The notes beneath the pieces are model-generated. The model ran no database searches. It was not told where the DNA came from and was given only the letters and a program-made list of their open reading frames with translations. This document shows, piece by piece, positions 23,371 to 31,265 of a DNA stretch of 41,272 bases. The stretch covers positions 1 through 41,272 of the forward strand of contig LDXM01000024.1 in NCBI GenBank assembly GCA_001443375.1, in the 5' to 3' direction. How positions within the stretch are numbered: the first letter of the stretch is position 1; every line of letters begins with the position of its first letter. The DNA is from Chloroflexi bacterium CSP1-4. Its GTDB lineage: Bacteria > Chloroflexota > Limnocylindria > Limnocylindrales > CSP1-4. Both the position numbers and the translations under genes were made by a program.

Positions 23371-23787
23371 ATGCTGACCCTCCGCGACACCCCGGGGCTT
23401 CCCGACCCCCATCTCCTGCCGCCCCAGGTGGCCGAGGTGGGCGACCCCTTCGCCGAGCTGCGCGTCGTGCACCTCCTGGCGCGGATCCCGCGCGGCGTCC
23501 CCGTTCGCCTGCGCGACATCGTCGACCGGCTCAACGCGGAGCACGTGGACTGGTCGTTCACACGGCCGGTCGTGGCGACCGCGGTGCTCCAGCTCCAGGC
23601 CAACTGGGCGGCCGACTACCGCACCACGGAGGGCATCCTCGTCGGCGACGACGCGGCCGGCGGGACCGTGCGGATCGAAGACTCCAGCCGCGTGGATCCG
23701 TGGATCGTGCGGCAGGTGGAGCGGCTGGCCGATGACTGTCGCCAGCGACTGCGGGCCTTCGCCGTCGAGGAAGGGGCGATCCCGTGA
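23371..23787 (+). CDS. Hypothetical protein, possible winged-helix fold
   Basis: 138 residues, soluble, not recognised. The middle (AELRVVHLLARIPRGVPVRLRDIVDRLN then TRPVVATAVLQLQAN) looks like a helix-turn-helix or winged-helix pattern, followed by an acidic beta segment and a C-terminal helix (VRQVERLADDCRQRLRAF). It is encoded between a transporter and a sulfurtransferase with no clear link to either. Confidence 0.55.
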   Translation: MLTLRDTPGLPDPHLLPPQVAEVGDPFAELRVVHLLARIPRGVPVRLRDIVDRLNAEHVDWSFTRPVVATAVLQLQANWAADYRTTEGILVGDDAAGGTVRIEDSSRVDPWIVRQVERLADDCRQRLRAFAVEEGAIP

Positions 23788-23913
23788 TGCGGCGCCCGGT
23801 GGGCCGTGCCGTCGCCTCCACGAGGGCCCGCGCTCGCAGATGTCCCTGGCGGGCCTGACCGCCCGCCGCACCCGCGTCCCCGCGTCCCCGCAGCGCCAGG
23901 AAGGGAAACTCCG

Positions 23914-24759
23914 ATGACCATCGGCATCTACGCCAGGACGACCGCGCTCGTCAGCCCCGAGTGGGCCGAGCAGAACCTGGGCAACCCCAACGTCCGCTTC
24001 ATCGAGGTGGACGTGGACACGACCTCGTACGACCAGAGCCACCTGCCGGGGGCCGTGGGCTGGGACTGGACCAGCCAGCTCTCCGACAACGTCCGGCGCG
24101 ACATCGCCACCCGCGCCGACCTGCAGGCGCTGCTGCGCGCGTCGGGCATCCACGACGACACGCACGTCGTGTTCTACGGCGACAACAACAACTGGTTCGC
24201 CGCCTGGGCGTACTGGCAGCTCCGTCTGCACGGCCTGGAGAAGGTGAGCCTGCTCAACGGTGGGCGCAGGTACTGGCTCGACCACGGGCTCCCGATCACC
24301 ACCGACGCCGCCGATCCCGGCACCGGCACGATCACCATCCCCGAACCCGACTTCGCGCTGCGGGCCTTCCGCGACGACATCCTGCCGCGCCTGGGGGAGC
24401 CGGGGTTCGCGCTGGTGGACGTGCGCTCACCGGCCGAGTTCAGCGGCGAGGTCATCGCCCCGCCCGGCATGACCGAGACCGCCCAGCGCGGCGGCCACAT
24501 CCCCGGCGCCGCGTCCGTGCCCTGGGCGCAGGCCGTGCGCGAGGACGGCACGTTCAAGAGCGCCGAGGAGCTGCGCGCGCTCTACGAGGGCAAGGGCGTG
24601 ACGCCCGACAAGGACGTCATCGCCTACTGCCGTATCGGCGAGCGCTCCAGCCACACCTGGTTCGTGCTGCACGAGCTGCTCGGTTATCCGAACGTGCGCA
24701 ACTACGACGGGTCGTGGACCGAGTGGGGCTCGATGGTCAACGTCCCGATCGAGCGGTAA
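23914..24759 (+). CDS. Two-domain rhodanese-type sulfurtransferase
   Basis: A 281-residue thiosulfate/3-mercaptopyruvate sulfurtransferase. The N-terminal rhodanese domain (about 10-130) lacks the active cysteine; VVFYGDNNNWFAAWAYW is at its equivalent loop. The C-terminal domain (about 150-280) has LVDVRSPAEFSG and the active Cys239 in AYCRIGERSSHTWF, where CRIGER resembles the thiosulfate-type (CRxGxR) loop. It transfers sulfane sulfur to cyanide or thiols. The ATG at 23914 follows AAGGGAA by about 8 nt. Confidence 0.9.
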   Translation: MTIGIYARTTALVSPEWAEQNLGNPNVRFIEVDVDTTSYDQSHLPGAVGWDWTSQLSDNVRRDIATRADLQALLRASGIHDDTHVVFYGDNNNWFAAWAYWQLRLHGLEKVSLLNGGRRYWLDHGLPITTDAADPGTGTITIPEPDFALRAFRDDILPRLGEPGFALVDVRSPAEFSGEVIAPPGMTETAQRGGHIPGAASVPWAQAVREDGTFKSAEELRALYEGKGVTPDKDVIAYCRIGERSSHTWFVLHELLGYPNVRNYDGSWTEWGSMVNVPIER

Positions 24760-24784
24760 CGGCTTGCCGGCGGTATGACCGCCC

Positions 24785-24818
24785 GGCATGCCAGCGCTCG
24801 ATCCCGAGCGTGCATGCC
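24785..24818 (+). terminator. Stem-loop downstream of the sulfurtransferase gene
   Basis: GGCATGC/GCATGCC outer and CGCTCG/CGAGCG inner stems around ATCC, 26 bp after the stop at 24759. There is no T tract, so it could be a factor-dependent terminator or an mRNA end-stabiliser. Confidence 0.4.
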
Positions 24819-24964
24819 TGGTGATCGCGGCCCATCGTGCGGCAGCCACCCACAGGTGCGCCGCCCCGCATGACCCCTCGTCATGACGGTCGGCGCCGGG
24901 CGGCACGACGGCCAAGGCCACGTCTCCCGACCTTGACCACATCTCCCGACCATGGCCGTCGGCC
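24819..24964. other. Gene-free spacer with short repeats
   Basis: No gene seen. It has the hairpin CATGAC-CCCTC-GTCATG (24868-24884) and two direct copies of TCTCCCGACC (24923-24932, 24942-24951) 19 bp apart. The family A repeat follows directly. Confidence 0.4.
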
Positions 24965-25104
24965 CTCATACGAACGCCCTCGGAGCGTAAGAAGCCGAGG
25001 GCGGCTCCCGGAGCCGTCTTCGGCCCTCATCTGCGTACCCGGCGTGCGTATGGTGCCCGCCCGGCGCCCCTGGGCTTCTAGCGCTCCCGCGGCGTGCGCA
25101 TGAG
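24965..25104. repeat. Family A 140-bp inverted-repeat element, copy 2
   Basis: Left arm CTCATACGAACGCCCTCG then GAGCGTAAGAAGCC; right arm GGCTTCTAGCGCTCC then GCGGCGTGCGCATGAG. These arms pair over about 32 bp with few mismatches. An internal GGCGTGCGTATGG ends near 25053 and an internal CTCAT at about 25025. Same 140-bp length as copies 1 and 3. Confidence 0.85.
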
Positions 25105-25180
25105 AATCGCGAAGCGTGAGCCGCGGAGCCCGTGATCCGCGAAGCGCGATCTGCCGAGCCCGACCCACCGAGCGCGACCT
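25105..25180. repeat. Degenerate ~15-bp tandem repeat, about five units
   Basis: Successive units resemble CCGCGAAGCGCGATC (variants CGCGAAGCGTGAGC, CGCGGAGCCCGTGATC, GCCGAGCCCGACC, ACCGAGCGCGACC). The array starts right at the end of family A copy 2 and ends just before the zinc-finger gene stop. Not a CRISPR: units are contiguous and there are no spacers. Confidence 0.5.
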
Positions 25181-25194
25181 TGGCGGTCCGACCG

Positions 25195-25464
25195 CTACTC
25201 CGGCTCCATGAAGAGGTCGTCCGGGTAGCAGTAGGCCCAGTCCTCACCCGGCTCGAAGGATCGGACGAGCGGGTGCCCCTCGGCGTGCCAGTGAGCGGTC
25301 GCGTGCCGGTTCGGGGATTGGTCGCAGCAGCCGACGTGCCCGCAGATCAGGCACAGCCGCAGATGCACCCACTGGCCGCCGATACGCAGGCAGTCCTCGC
25401 AGCCCTCGGCGCTCGGCTCGGCCTCGGGGTCGATGAGGTGAAGGTGGCTGCATGTGTCGGGCAT
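25195..25464 (-). CDS. UBP-type (ZnF-UBP) zinc-finger protein
   Basis: An 89-residue protein made almost entirely of a UBP zinc finger: CSHL, CEDCLRIG, WVHLRLCLICGHVGCCDQ, NRHATAHWHAEGHPLV and WAYCYPDD give the expected Cys/His ladder. In eukaryotes this fold binds the ubiquitin C-terminus; bacterial stand-alone copies are found in actinobacteria and relatives, where the role is not established. GAGGAGG precedes the ATG at 25464, so it is a leadered gene. It is 32 bp downstream of the serine hydrolase gene on the same strand. Confidence 0.85.
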   Translation of the reverse strand: MPDTCSHLHLIDPEAEPSAEGCEDCLRIGGQWVHLRLCLICGHVGCCDQSPNRHATAHWHAEGHPLVRSFEPGEDWAYCYPDDLFMEPE

Positions 25465-25496
25465 GGGGCTCCTCCTCGGGCCGAGTGGCTGCTGGG

Positions 25497-26576
25497 TCAG
25501 TCTTCCAGGGCGCCGAAGACGGCCTGGATGGCCGCGAACGACAGTTCGGGGCCGGTGCCCCAGCGGTTAGTGAGGTAGACGACGACGAGATCGGCCTCGG
25601 GATCGACCAGCAACCGCGGGCCGGTCGCGCCGCCGTGCTCGAACGCGCGTCGCGAGGCGGGAAGGTCGCCGCCGAACCCGGGCAGCCCCCAGCCGAGGCC
25701 GTAGTGCGGGTCGCGCGGCGGCGTGCCCTCCTCGCGGAGGCCCGCCGTCTGTTCGCGGGTCATCAGCTCGACCAACCTGCGGCCGAGCACCCGCACGCCG
25801 TCCAGCTCGCCGCCGCGCAGCATCGCCCGGCCGAAGGCGGCTACGTCCCCGGCCGTTCCCCACAGCCCGCCACCGGGCGCCTGGAGGGAGCTGAAGTACG
25901 ACATCGCCATCGCCTGGTGCTCGTCCGGGATGCCCGGGAAGTGCGACGACATCGCCCGCGCCGGGTCGGGCGGCCCGAACCCGCTGTCGCGCATGCCGAG
26001 CGGCCCGAACAGCTCCGCGACGAGGAACTCGGGGTAGTCGCGGCCGGCGAGTCGGGCGATGACCTCGCCGAGCAGCGCGAACGAGAGCGAGGAGTACTCG
26101 TACCGGGTCCCGGGCACGAAGCGCAGCGGCGACGTGCATGCGATCTGCAGCAGGCGTGCGCGGTCGGGCCGCTCGCGGTTCAGCAGATCGGCATCCATGT
26201 CCTCGACGCCCGAGGTGTGCGTCAGCAGGTGCCAGCAGGTCACCGCCTCGGCACCCGGCTGCCCGACCGAGACCGGCGGCGCCACGAACTCCGGCAGGTA
26301 GCGCTGCACCGGCGCGGAGAGGACGAGGAGACCGCGCTCGACGAGCTGCATGACGGCCGTGGCCATGATCGGCTTGGAGATCGAGGCCAACAGGTAGATC
26401 GAGTCGGTCGTCGCGGCGTCCGCCCCGCTGAAGGCCTCGACCCGCACGGGGCCCTCGCTGTTCGCGACCGCGAGGACTGCGGAGGGCACTTCGCCGCGCC
26501 CGACCTGCCGCGCGACGAGGTCGAAGGCGTTCTGGAGGCGCGCGGGATCGAGCCGAGGAAGAGGCATGGCCGTCAT
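25497..26576 (-). CDS. Serine hydrolase, beta-lactamase class C/penicillin-binding-like
   Basis: A 359-residue serine hydrolase. SxxK is in LLASISKPIMA, the Tyr motif in YEYSSLSFALLGE (YxS in place of YxN), and a C-terminal HGG in FEHGGATGPRLLV. A GGGLWGTAGDVAAFGRAML segment is also typical. Such enzymes include esterases, D-amino peptidases and DD-peptidases, and no signal peptide is seen, so a cytoplasmic esterase/amidase is more likely than a cell-wall enzyme. Two starts are possible: 26576 (MTAMPLP) or 26567. The long N-terminal extension of the open frame is low-complexity Arg/Ala and overlaps pabB, so it is rejected. Confidence 0.85.
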   Translation of the reverse strand: MTAMPLPRLDPARLQNAFDLVARQVGRGEVPSAVLAVANSEGPVRVEAFSGADAATTDSIYLLASISKPIMATAVMQLVERGLLVLSAPVQRYLPEFVAPPVSVGQPGAEAVTCWHLLTHTSGVEDMDADLLNRERPDRARLLQIACTSPLRFVPGTRYEYSSLSFALLGEVIARLAGRDYPEFLVAELFGPLGMRDSGFGPPDPARAMSSHFPGIPDEHQAMAMSYFSSLQAPGGGLWGTAGDVAAFGRAMLRGGELDGVRVLGRRLVELMTREQTAGLREEGTPPRDPHYGLGWGLPGFGGDLPASRRAFEHGGATGPRLLVDPEADLVVVYLTNRWGTGPELSFAAIQAVFGALED

Positions 26577-26611
26577 GATGACCGGCCGACCGGCGCCGTG
26601 CAGGACCGCCC

Positions 26612-26617
26612 TATCAT
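26612..26617 (+). promoter_or_regulatory. -10 box of pabB (leaderless type)
   Basis: TATCAT lies 6 nt before the GTG at 26624, in the 47-bp divergent gap with the serine hydrolase gene. Confidence 0.5.
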
Positions 26618-26623
26618 GCGCGC

Positions 26624-28030
26624 GTGACCCTCGGTCTCGGCGCGACGTCGACCAGCACCGGCCTGCTCGTGGAGCGCGTCCCCGCGCTCGACGGCCTCGC
26701 GCCGCTCGACGCGGCCGAGCGGCTTCTCGACCTGCCCGGGCTCGTGCTGCTGGAGAGCGCCCGGCCGGGGCGGCGCGCACGATGGAGCTACCTCGCGGCC
26801 GATCCCCTGGCGGTGCTGGAGGCCGCTTCGGACGGCCCGGACCCCTTCGCGGGCGCTCGCCGGCTGCTGGGGCGGCTGGCTCCCGGCCGCGCAGCCGACC
26901 CGGCCGCGCCGCCGTTCACGGGCGGCCTGGCCGGCTTCCTCGGCTACGACCTCGGCCGGCGCTTCGAGCGGCTGCCGAGCCTCGCGGCGAGCGACCAGCC
27001 GCTGCCGGAGATCCGCCTCGCCCTGCATGACCTCGTCGTCGCCTGGGACCGCGCCAACGGGGCGGCCTGGCTGGTCGGTCGGGCGGTCGACGGGGACCTC
27101 GAGCGCCTGCGGCGTCGACGCTCGGAGCTGCTCGATCGACTCCTGGCGCCCGAGCCCAGCGGGGCCCCGGCGTCGGCCCCGGCACCCGATCCCCCCAGGG
27201 CCTTCGCGTCGAACCTCGACCGCCGGGCCTTCGAGGCGATGGTCGAGCGCGTGCGTGACGAGATCGCGCGCGGCGAGATCTACCAGGCCAACGTCGCTCG
27301 ACGCCTCGTGGCGCCCTGGGCCGGCCCGACCTGGCCCCTCTACCGGCGGCTGCGCACCGGTGACCCGGTGACGCACGCCGCGTACCTGGACCTCGGGAAG
27401 GGGCGGGCGCTCCTGTCGGCCAGCCCGGAGCCGTTCCTCGCCCTGGACGCGGATGGGCGCGTGGCGACGGACCCCATCAAGGGCACGCGGCCGCGCGGCG
27501 CCACGCCCGAGGAAGACCGTGCGCTGGCCGCGGAGCTGCTGGCCAGCGAGAAGGACCGCGCCGAGAACGTGATGATCGTCGACGTCCTGCGCAACGACCT
27601 CGGCCGCGTCTGCATCCCGGGCAGCGTGCGCGTGCCGCGCCTCTGCCGCCTGGAGCGGACCGGCGCCGTGCAACACCTCGTGTCAACGGTCACGGGGCGG
27701 CTGGGCGGCGGCCGCGATGCCTTCGACCTGCTGGCCGCCTCGTTCCCCGGTGGCTCGATCACCGGCGCCCCGAAGATCCGGGCCATGGAGGTCATCGAGG
27801 CCCTGGAGCCGGTGCGGCGCGGGCCCTACACGGGGACGGCGCTGTGGATCGGGGCGGACGGCGCGATGGGCTCGTCCATCCTCATCCGCACGTTCGTGGC
27901 CGATGGTTCGCGGCTGACGCTCCACGTCGGGGGCGGCATGACCTGGCGCTCGGACCCGACCGAGGAGTGGGAGGAGACCCGAGCCAAGGCGCACGGGCCG
28001 CTCTCGGCGCTGGGGGCGGTCGAGGCGTAG
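26624..28030 (+). CDS. pabB: Aminodeoxychorismate synthase component I
   Basis: A 468-residue chorismate-utilising enzyme. Lys286 in DPIKGTRPRG marks PabB rather than anthranilate synthase, which has Ala there. Other conserved blocks are RGEIYQANVARRL, SASPEPFL, ENVMIVDVLRNDLGRVC, SFPGGSITGAPKIRAMEVIEALEP and the C-terminal GGGMTWRSDPTEEWEETRAKA. With a PabA glutaminase (not in the window) it makes 4-amino-4-deoxychorismate for folate. It is followed 12 bp later by pabC, completing the PABA branch. Begins a run of four same-strand genes. Confidence 0.92.
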   Translation: MTLGLGATSTSTGLLVERVPALDGLAPLDAAERLLDLPGLVLLESARPGRRARWSYLAADPLAVLEAASDGPDPFAGARRLLGRLAPGRAADPAAPPFTGGLAGFLGYDLGRRFERLPSLAASDQPLPEIRLALHDLVVAWDRANGAAWLVGRAVDGDLERLRRRRSELLDRLLAPEPSGAPASAPAPDPPRAFASNLDRRAFEAMVERVRDEIARGEIYQANVARRLVAPWAGPTWPLYRRLRTGDPVTHAAYLDLGKGRALLSASPEPFLALDADGRVATDPIKGTRPRGATPEEDRALAAELLASEKDRAENVMIVDVLRNDLGRVCIPGSVRVPRLCRLERTGAVQHLVSTVTGRLGGGRDAFDLLAASFPGGSITGAPKIRAMEVIEALEPVRRGPYTGTALWIGADGAMGSSILIRTFVADGSRLTLHVGGGMTWRSDPTEEWEETRAKAHGPLSALGAVEA

Positions 28031-28042
28031 GCCTCCGGCCCG

Positions 28043-28957
28043 ATGATCCCAGCCGTGACCACGCACCGCCCCGCGCACGTCTGGGTCGACGGCCGGCTGC
28101 TGCCCGCTGACGGCCCGCACCTCTCGGCCTTCGACCGCGGCTTCCAGCTCGGCGACGGCGTCTTCGAGACGCTGCGCGCCCGCGGCGGCCACCCCACCGA
28201 GCTGCCCGAGCACGCCGCCCGCCTGCGCCGCTCGGCCACGGGGCTGTCCATCGCCCTGCCCGACGACGTCGAGCCTCGACTCGCCGGCGCCATCTCCCAG
28301 CTCCTGGCGGCGGAGGCCCTCGATGGCCCCGAGGCTGATGCCTCCATCCGCATCACGGTCAGCCGCGGCCCGATCGTCGCGCGCGGCCTGCTGCCGCACG
28401 GCGAGGTGCCGCCGCCGACCGTCGTCGTGCAGGCCTGGCCGGTCGTGCCGCCGCCGCCGGACCACCTGGAGCGCGGCCTGCACGTGGTTGCCAGCGCCAT
28501 CCGGCGAGACCCGGAGAACCCGCTCGTGGCGCTGAAGACGACGAGCCGCGCCGACTACGTGCACGCTCGGCTGGAGGCGCGCGCAGCCGGTGCGGACGAC
28601 GCGCTCTTCCTCACCATCGACGGCTTCCTCTCCGAGGCCACGACGTCGAACGTCTTCCTGGTGCGCCGAGGGGAACTCGCCACCCCATCGCTCGCCTGCG
28701 CCATCCTGCCCGGAACGACCCGCGGCTGGCTGCTCGGCTGGGCGGCGCGCGTCGGGCTCGCGCCGCACGAGGGCTGGCTGACGACGCGAGACCTCGTCGA
28801 GGCCGACGAGGCGTTCCTCTCCTCGAGCGTGGCCGGCATCCTGCCCATCACGCGATACGCCGGCGCGCCCGTCGGCGACGGGCGCCCGGGGCCCTGGACA
28901 CGGCGCGCCCGCGCCGACCGCGAGGCTTTCATCCGAGGTGAGGGAGAGGGCGCGTGA
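28043..28957 (+). CDS. pabC: Aminodeoxychorismate lyase (class IV PLP enzyme)
   Basis: A 304-residue fold-type IV PLP enzyme. Lys165 in LVALKTTSRADYV is the PLP lysine. HVWVDGRLLPADGPHLSAFDRGFQLGDGVFETLR and LFLTIDGFLSEATTSNVFLV are family blocks. Placement directly after pabB indicates release of pyruvate from aminodeoxychorismate to give p-aminobenzoate; by sequence alone a branched-chain or D-amino-acid aminotransferase cannot be excluded. Its stop overlaps the next start by 4 bp. Confidence 0.88.
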   Translation: MIPAVTTHRPAHVWVDGRLLPADGPHLSAFDRGFQLGDGVFETLRARGGHPTELPEHAARLRRSATGLSIALPDDVEPRLAGAISQLLAAEALDGPEADASIRITVSRGPIVARGLLPHGEVPPPTVVVQAWPVVPPPPDHLERGLHVVASAIRRDPENPLVALKTTSRADYVHARLEARAAGADDALFLTIDGFLSEATTSNVFLVRRGELATPSLACAILPGTTRGWLLGWAARVGLAPHEGWLTTRDLVEADEAFLSSSVAGILPITRYAGAPVGDGRPGPWTRRARADREAFIRGEGEGA

Positions 28958-29289
28958 CCCGCCACGAGCTCATTGCCAGCAACCGCAGCCTGGTGGCCGA
29001 AGGCGAGCGGCTGCAAGCGGACCCTTCGCTGACCGCCCTGCGCGCCTGGATCCGCGCATCGGACGCGTTGCTGGCGGCCGCCTGGGGCTCGATGGACCGC
29101 TATCACCTCGTCTGGCTGGGAGTCGGGCGCCCGCGCGAGCAGGTCCGCGGCCGCCCCATGACGAAGGCCGAGGAGGCCGACTACGTGTGCGAGGTGGCCG
29201 CGCAGAAGACGGCCGCGCTGCGCATGAGCCTCAAGGCGGCCGAGGACGGGATGCCCTTCGTCGGCGAGACGGGCGGCGGCGGCGCGTGA
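28954..29289 (+). CDS. Small hypothetical helical protein in the pab operon
   Basis: 111 residues, predicted soluble and mainly helical; begins MTRHELIASNRSLVAEGERL and contains RPMTKAEEADYVCEVAAQKTAALR. Not recognised. GTG start within the 4-bp overlap GTGA with pabC; its own stop overlaps the next gene in the same way, so it is translated as part of the operon. Confidence 0.7.
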   Translation: MTRHELIASNRSLVAEGERLQADPSLTALRAWIRASDALLAAAWGSMDRYHLVWLGVGRPREQVRGRPMTKAEEADYVCEVAAQKTAALRMSLKAAEDGMPFVGETGGGGA

Positions 29290-30557
29290 GCGACCGCACC
29301 TGGGTGCAGGCGGTGGGCGGCGAGACGCTGGTCCCCGCTCCCGACCCGATCGCCCGGGACTACCTGCTGCTCGGCCTTCGCCTCGACCAGCGCATCCCCG
29401 GGATCGTCGACGGCTACTACGGGCCGCGCGATCTCAAGGGGCAGGTGGACATGGAGCCGCTGCGGCCCGCAGCGCGGCTGGCCGACGATGCCCGGGAGCT
29501 GCGGACGCGCGTGGCCGCGGTGGCGGAGCCGGATCGGGCGCGCTGGCTCGACCGCCAGCTGGTGGCCATCGAGACGCTCGCGGCCCGCGAGGCCGGGGAG
29601 CGGCTCCCCTACGTGGAGGAGGTCACCCGCTGCTTCGACGCCGCGCCGGAGGCCCTCTCGGCCGCGACCTATGCCGAGGCCCGTGCCGCGCTCGACGCCG
29701 CGCTGCCCGGCTCCGGGGAGCTGCGCGCCCGGATCGACGCCTGGGACGCCCGCCTGGTCGTGCCCGTCGAGCGCCTCCCGGCCCTCGTGGACTGGCTCGT
29801 GCCCCGCCTGCGGGAGGCTTCATCGCCGGTCTTCGCGGCCCCCGAGGGGGAGTCCCTGCGTGTCTCGCTCGTGCGCGGCCAGCCGTGGAGTGGCTACAAC
29901 TGGTACGACGGCGGCCTGCGCTCGCGCGTTGACCTGAACACGGACCTGCCCATCCGCCTGCCGGACCTCATCGGCACGCTGAGCCACGAGACATTCCCCG
30001 GCCATCATCTCGAGCACGCCTGGAAGGAGGCACGCCTGGTCCGCGCGCAGGGGCGCCTCGAGGCCAGCCTGCTGCTGCTCAACGCTCCGGAGTGCTACGT
30101 GTCGGAGGGGCTGGCGGAGATGGGGCGGACGTTCACGCTCCCGCGCGACGCGTGGCGCGAACTCCTCGTCGGCGCCTTCGCGGTGGCCGGGATCCAGGCC
30201 GGCGCCGACGATGCGGCGCAGGCGCAGGCGATCGCCGATGCGCGTCGGAGCACCAGGGGCGTGGGCGGCGACGCGGCGCTGTTGCTCCACGCCGAGGGTC
30301 GGCCGGCGGATGCGGTCCGCGCCTGGCTCGTGGAGCACGCGCTCGACACGCCCGAGCGCGCCGACAAGCGCATCGAGTTCATCTCGCACCCGCTCTGGCG
30401 CACCTACGTCTTCTCGTACGCCGGCGGCGAGCGCCTGCTGCGGACATGGTGCTCGCTCGATGGGGAAGCCGCCGCGCCGGAGCGCTTCTTCCGCCTGCTG
30501 ACCGAGCAGCTGACGCCGTCCGGGATGGCCGAGGAGGTGATCGAGCCTCGAGCCTAG
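29286..30557 (+). CDS. DUF885-like metallopeptidase
   Basis: A 423-residue protein with a zinc-peptidase signature HETFPGHH (His234-His241), the DUF885/M3-like form HExxPGHH, and a downstream glutamate in YVSEGLAEMG about 40 residues later as the likely third ligand. The N-terminus has GYYGPRDLKG. No signal peptide, so cytoplasmic. The substrate is unknown; it is coupled by 4-bp overlap to the pab operon, although nothing links it to folate chemically. Confidence 0.78.
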   Translation: MSDRTWVQAVGGETLVPAPDPIARDYLLLGLRLDQRIPGIVDGYYGPRDLKGQVDMEPLRPAARLADDARELRTRVAAVAEPDRARWLDRQLVAIETLAAREAGERLPYVEEVTRCFDAAPEALSAATYAEARAALDAALPGSGELRARIDAWDARLVVPVERLPALVDWLVPRLREASSPVFAAPEGESLRVSLVRGQPWSGYNWYDGGLRSRVDLNTDLPIRLPDLIGTLSHETFPGHHLEHAWKEARLVRAQGRLEASLLLLNAPECYVSEGLAEMGRTFTLPRDAWRELLVGAFAVAGIQAGADDAAQAQAIADARRSTRGVGGDAALLLHAEGRPADAVRAWLVEHALDTPERADKRIEFISHPLWRTYVFSYAGGERLLRTWCSLDGEAAAPERFFRLLTEQLTPSGMAEEVIEPRA

Positions 30558-30970
30558 CGGGCGCCCAGCCAGCCGAAGAAGGCGAGGGCGCCCAGCTCCA
30601 GCGGGCCGAGCGGCAGGAACTGGAGGGCGATGGTGTCGAGGAACGGGGCGTTGGCCATGCGCTCGAGGAAGGGGAGTGTCGAGCCGGGCAGGATGGCCAG
30701 GCCCAGGAGGTAGGTCCCGACCGTCGCCGCCAGCCACGTGGCGAGGCTCACCGCGATCGCGAGCGTGACGGTGCCCCGGGTGCGGCGGATCGTGCCCGGC
30801 TCCGCGCCGAGCGCTGCAGCCGTGCCGATCAGCCAGCCGGCGATCGCGGCCACGAGCACCAGTCCGGCGCCGAGGTCGAGGACCGCGGCCGCGACCGCCC
30901 AGGCGGCGGCGAAGGGCAGCGCCATACCGCTGCCGTAGGCGAGGCCGCGTCGAAGGTTCGGCATGGTCAT
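30554..30970 (-). CDS. Small membrane protein of unknown function
   Basis: 138 residues with four hydrophobic helices (MALPFAAAWAVAAAVLDLG, LVLVAAIAGWLIGTAAALG, TLAIAVSLATWLAATVG and LGPLELGALAFFGWLG). Not recognised. The ATG at 30970 is supported by TAGCAT (30978-30983, minus strand) 7 nt upstream. Its stop overlaps the end of the convergent metallopeptidase gene by 4 bp. Confidence 0.65.
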   Translation of the reverse strand: MTMPNLRRGLAYGSGMALPFAAAWAVAAAVLDLGAGLVLVAAIAGWLIGTAAALGAEPGTIRRTRGTVTLAIAVSLATWLAATVGTYLLGLAILPGSTLPFLERMANAPFLDTIALQFLPLGPLELGALAFFGWLGAR

Positions 30971-30977
30971 CGCGGAG

Positions 30978-30983
30978 ATGCTA
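30978..30983 (-). promoter_or_regulatory. -10 box of the small membrane protein gene (leaderless type)
   Basis: TAGCAT on the minus strand, 7 nt before the ATG at 30970. Confidence 0.5.
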
Positions 30984-31040
30984 GCGGCTGGCGCCGCCGT
31001 CACTCATCACGTTGCTGGGTCCCTGGATTGCCACCTGGTC

Positions 31041-31180
31041 TTCATACGCACGGCCACGGAACGTTAGAAGCCACGAGCCGTGCTGGAAAGGCCAGGGCGT
31101 ACCCAACCGCGCCTGCGGCGTGCGTATGAGCGAACGACAGGCACCCCAGCCTTCTACGGTTCCAGGTGCGTTCGTATGAG
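31041..31180. repeat. Family A 140-bp inverted-repeat element, copy 3
   Basis: Left arm TTCATACGCACGG then GGAACGTTAGAAGCC; right arm CCTTCTACGGTTCC then GGTGCGTTCGTATGAG. An internal GGCGTGCGTATGAG ends at 31129, 89 bp from the left end as in copy 2. Same length as the other two copies. Confidence 0.85.
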
Positions 31181-31249
31181 GACGGCACGTGCTGAGCGGC
31201 GGGGACAGAGCCCGGCCAGCGCCGCCGTCACTCACCGACGACGAGCCGC

Positions 31250-31255
31250 TACACT
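31250..31255 (+). promoter_or_regulatory. -10 box ahead of the 167-residue helical protein gene
   Basis: TACACT lies 10 nt before the ATG at 31266, so the leader would be absent or a few nt long. Confidence 0.45.
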
Positions 31256-31265
31256 TGCCGCCGAG

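Noticed and set aside
25105-25180. CRISPR array
   Set aside because: Units are contiguous and degenerate, without spacers; no cas genes in the window.
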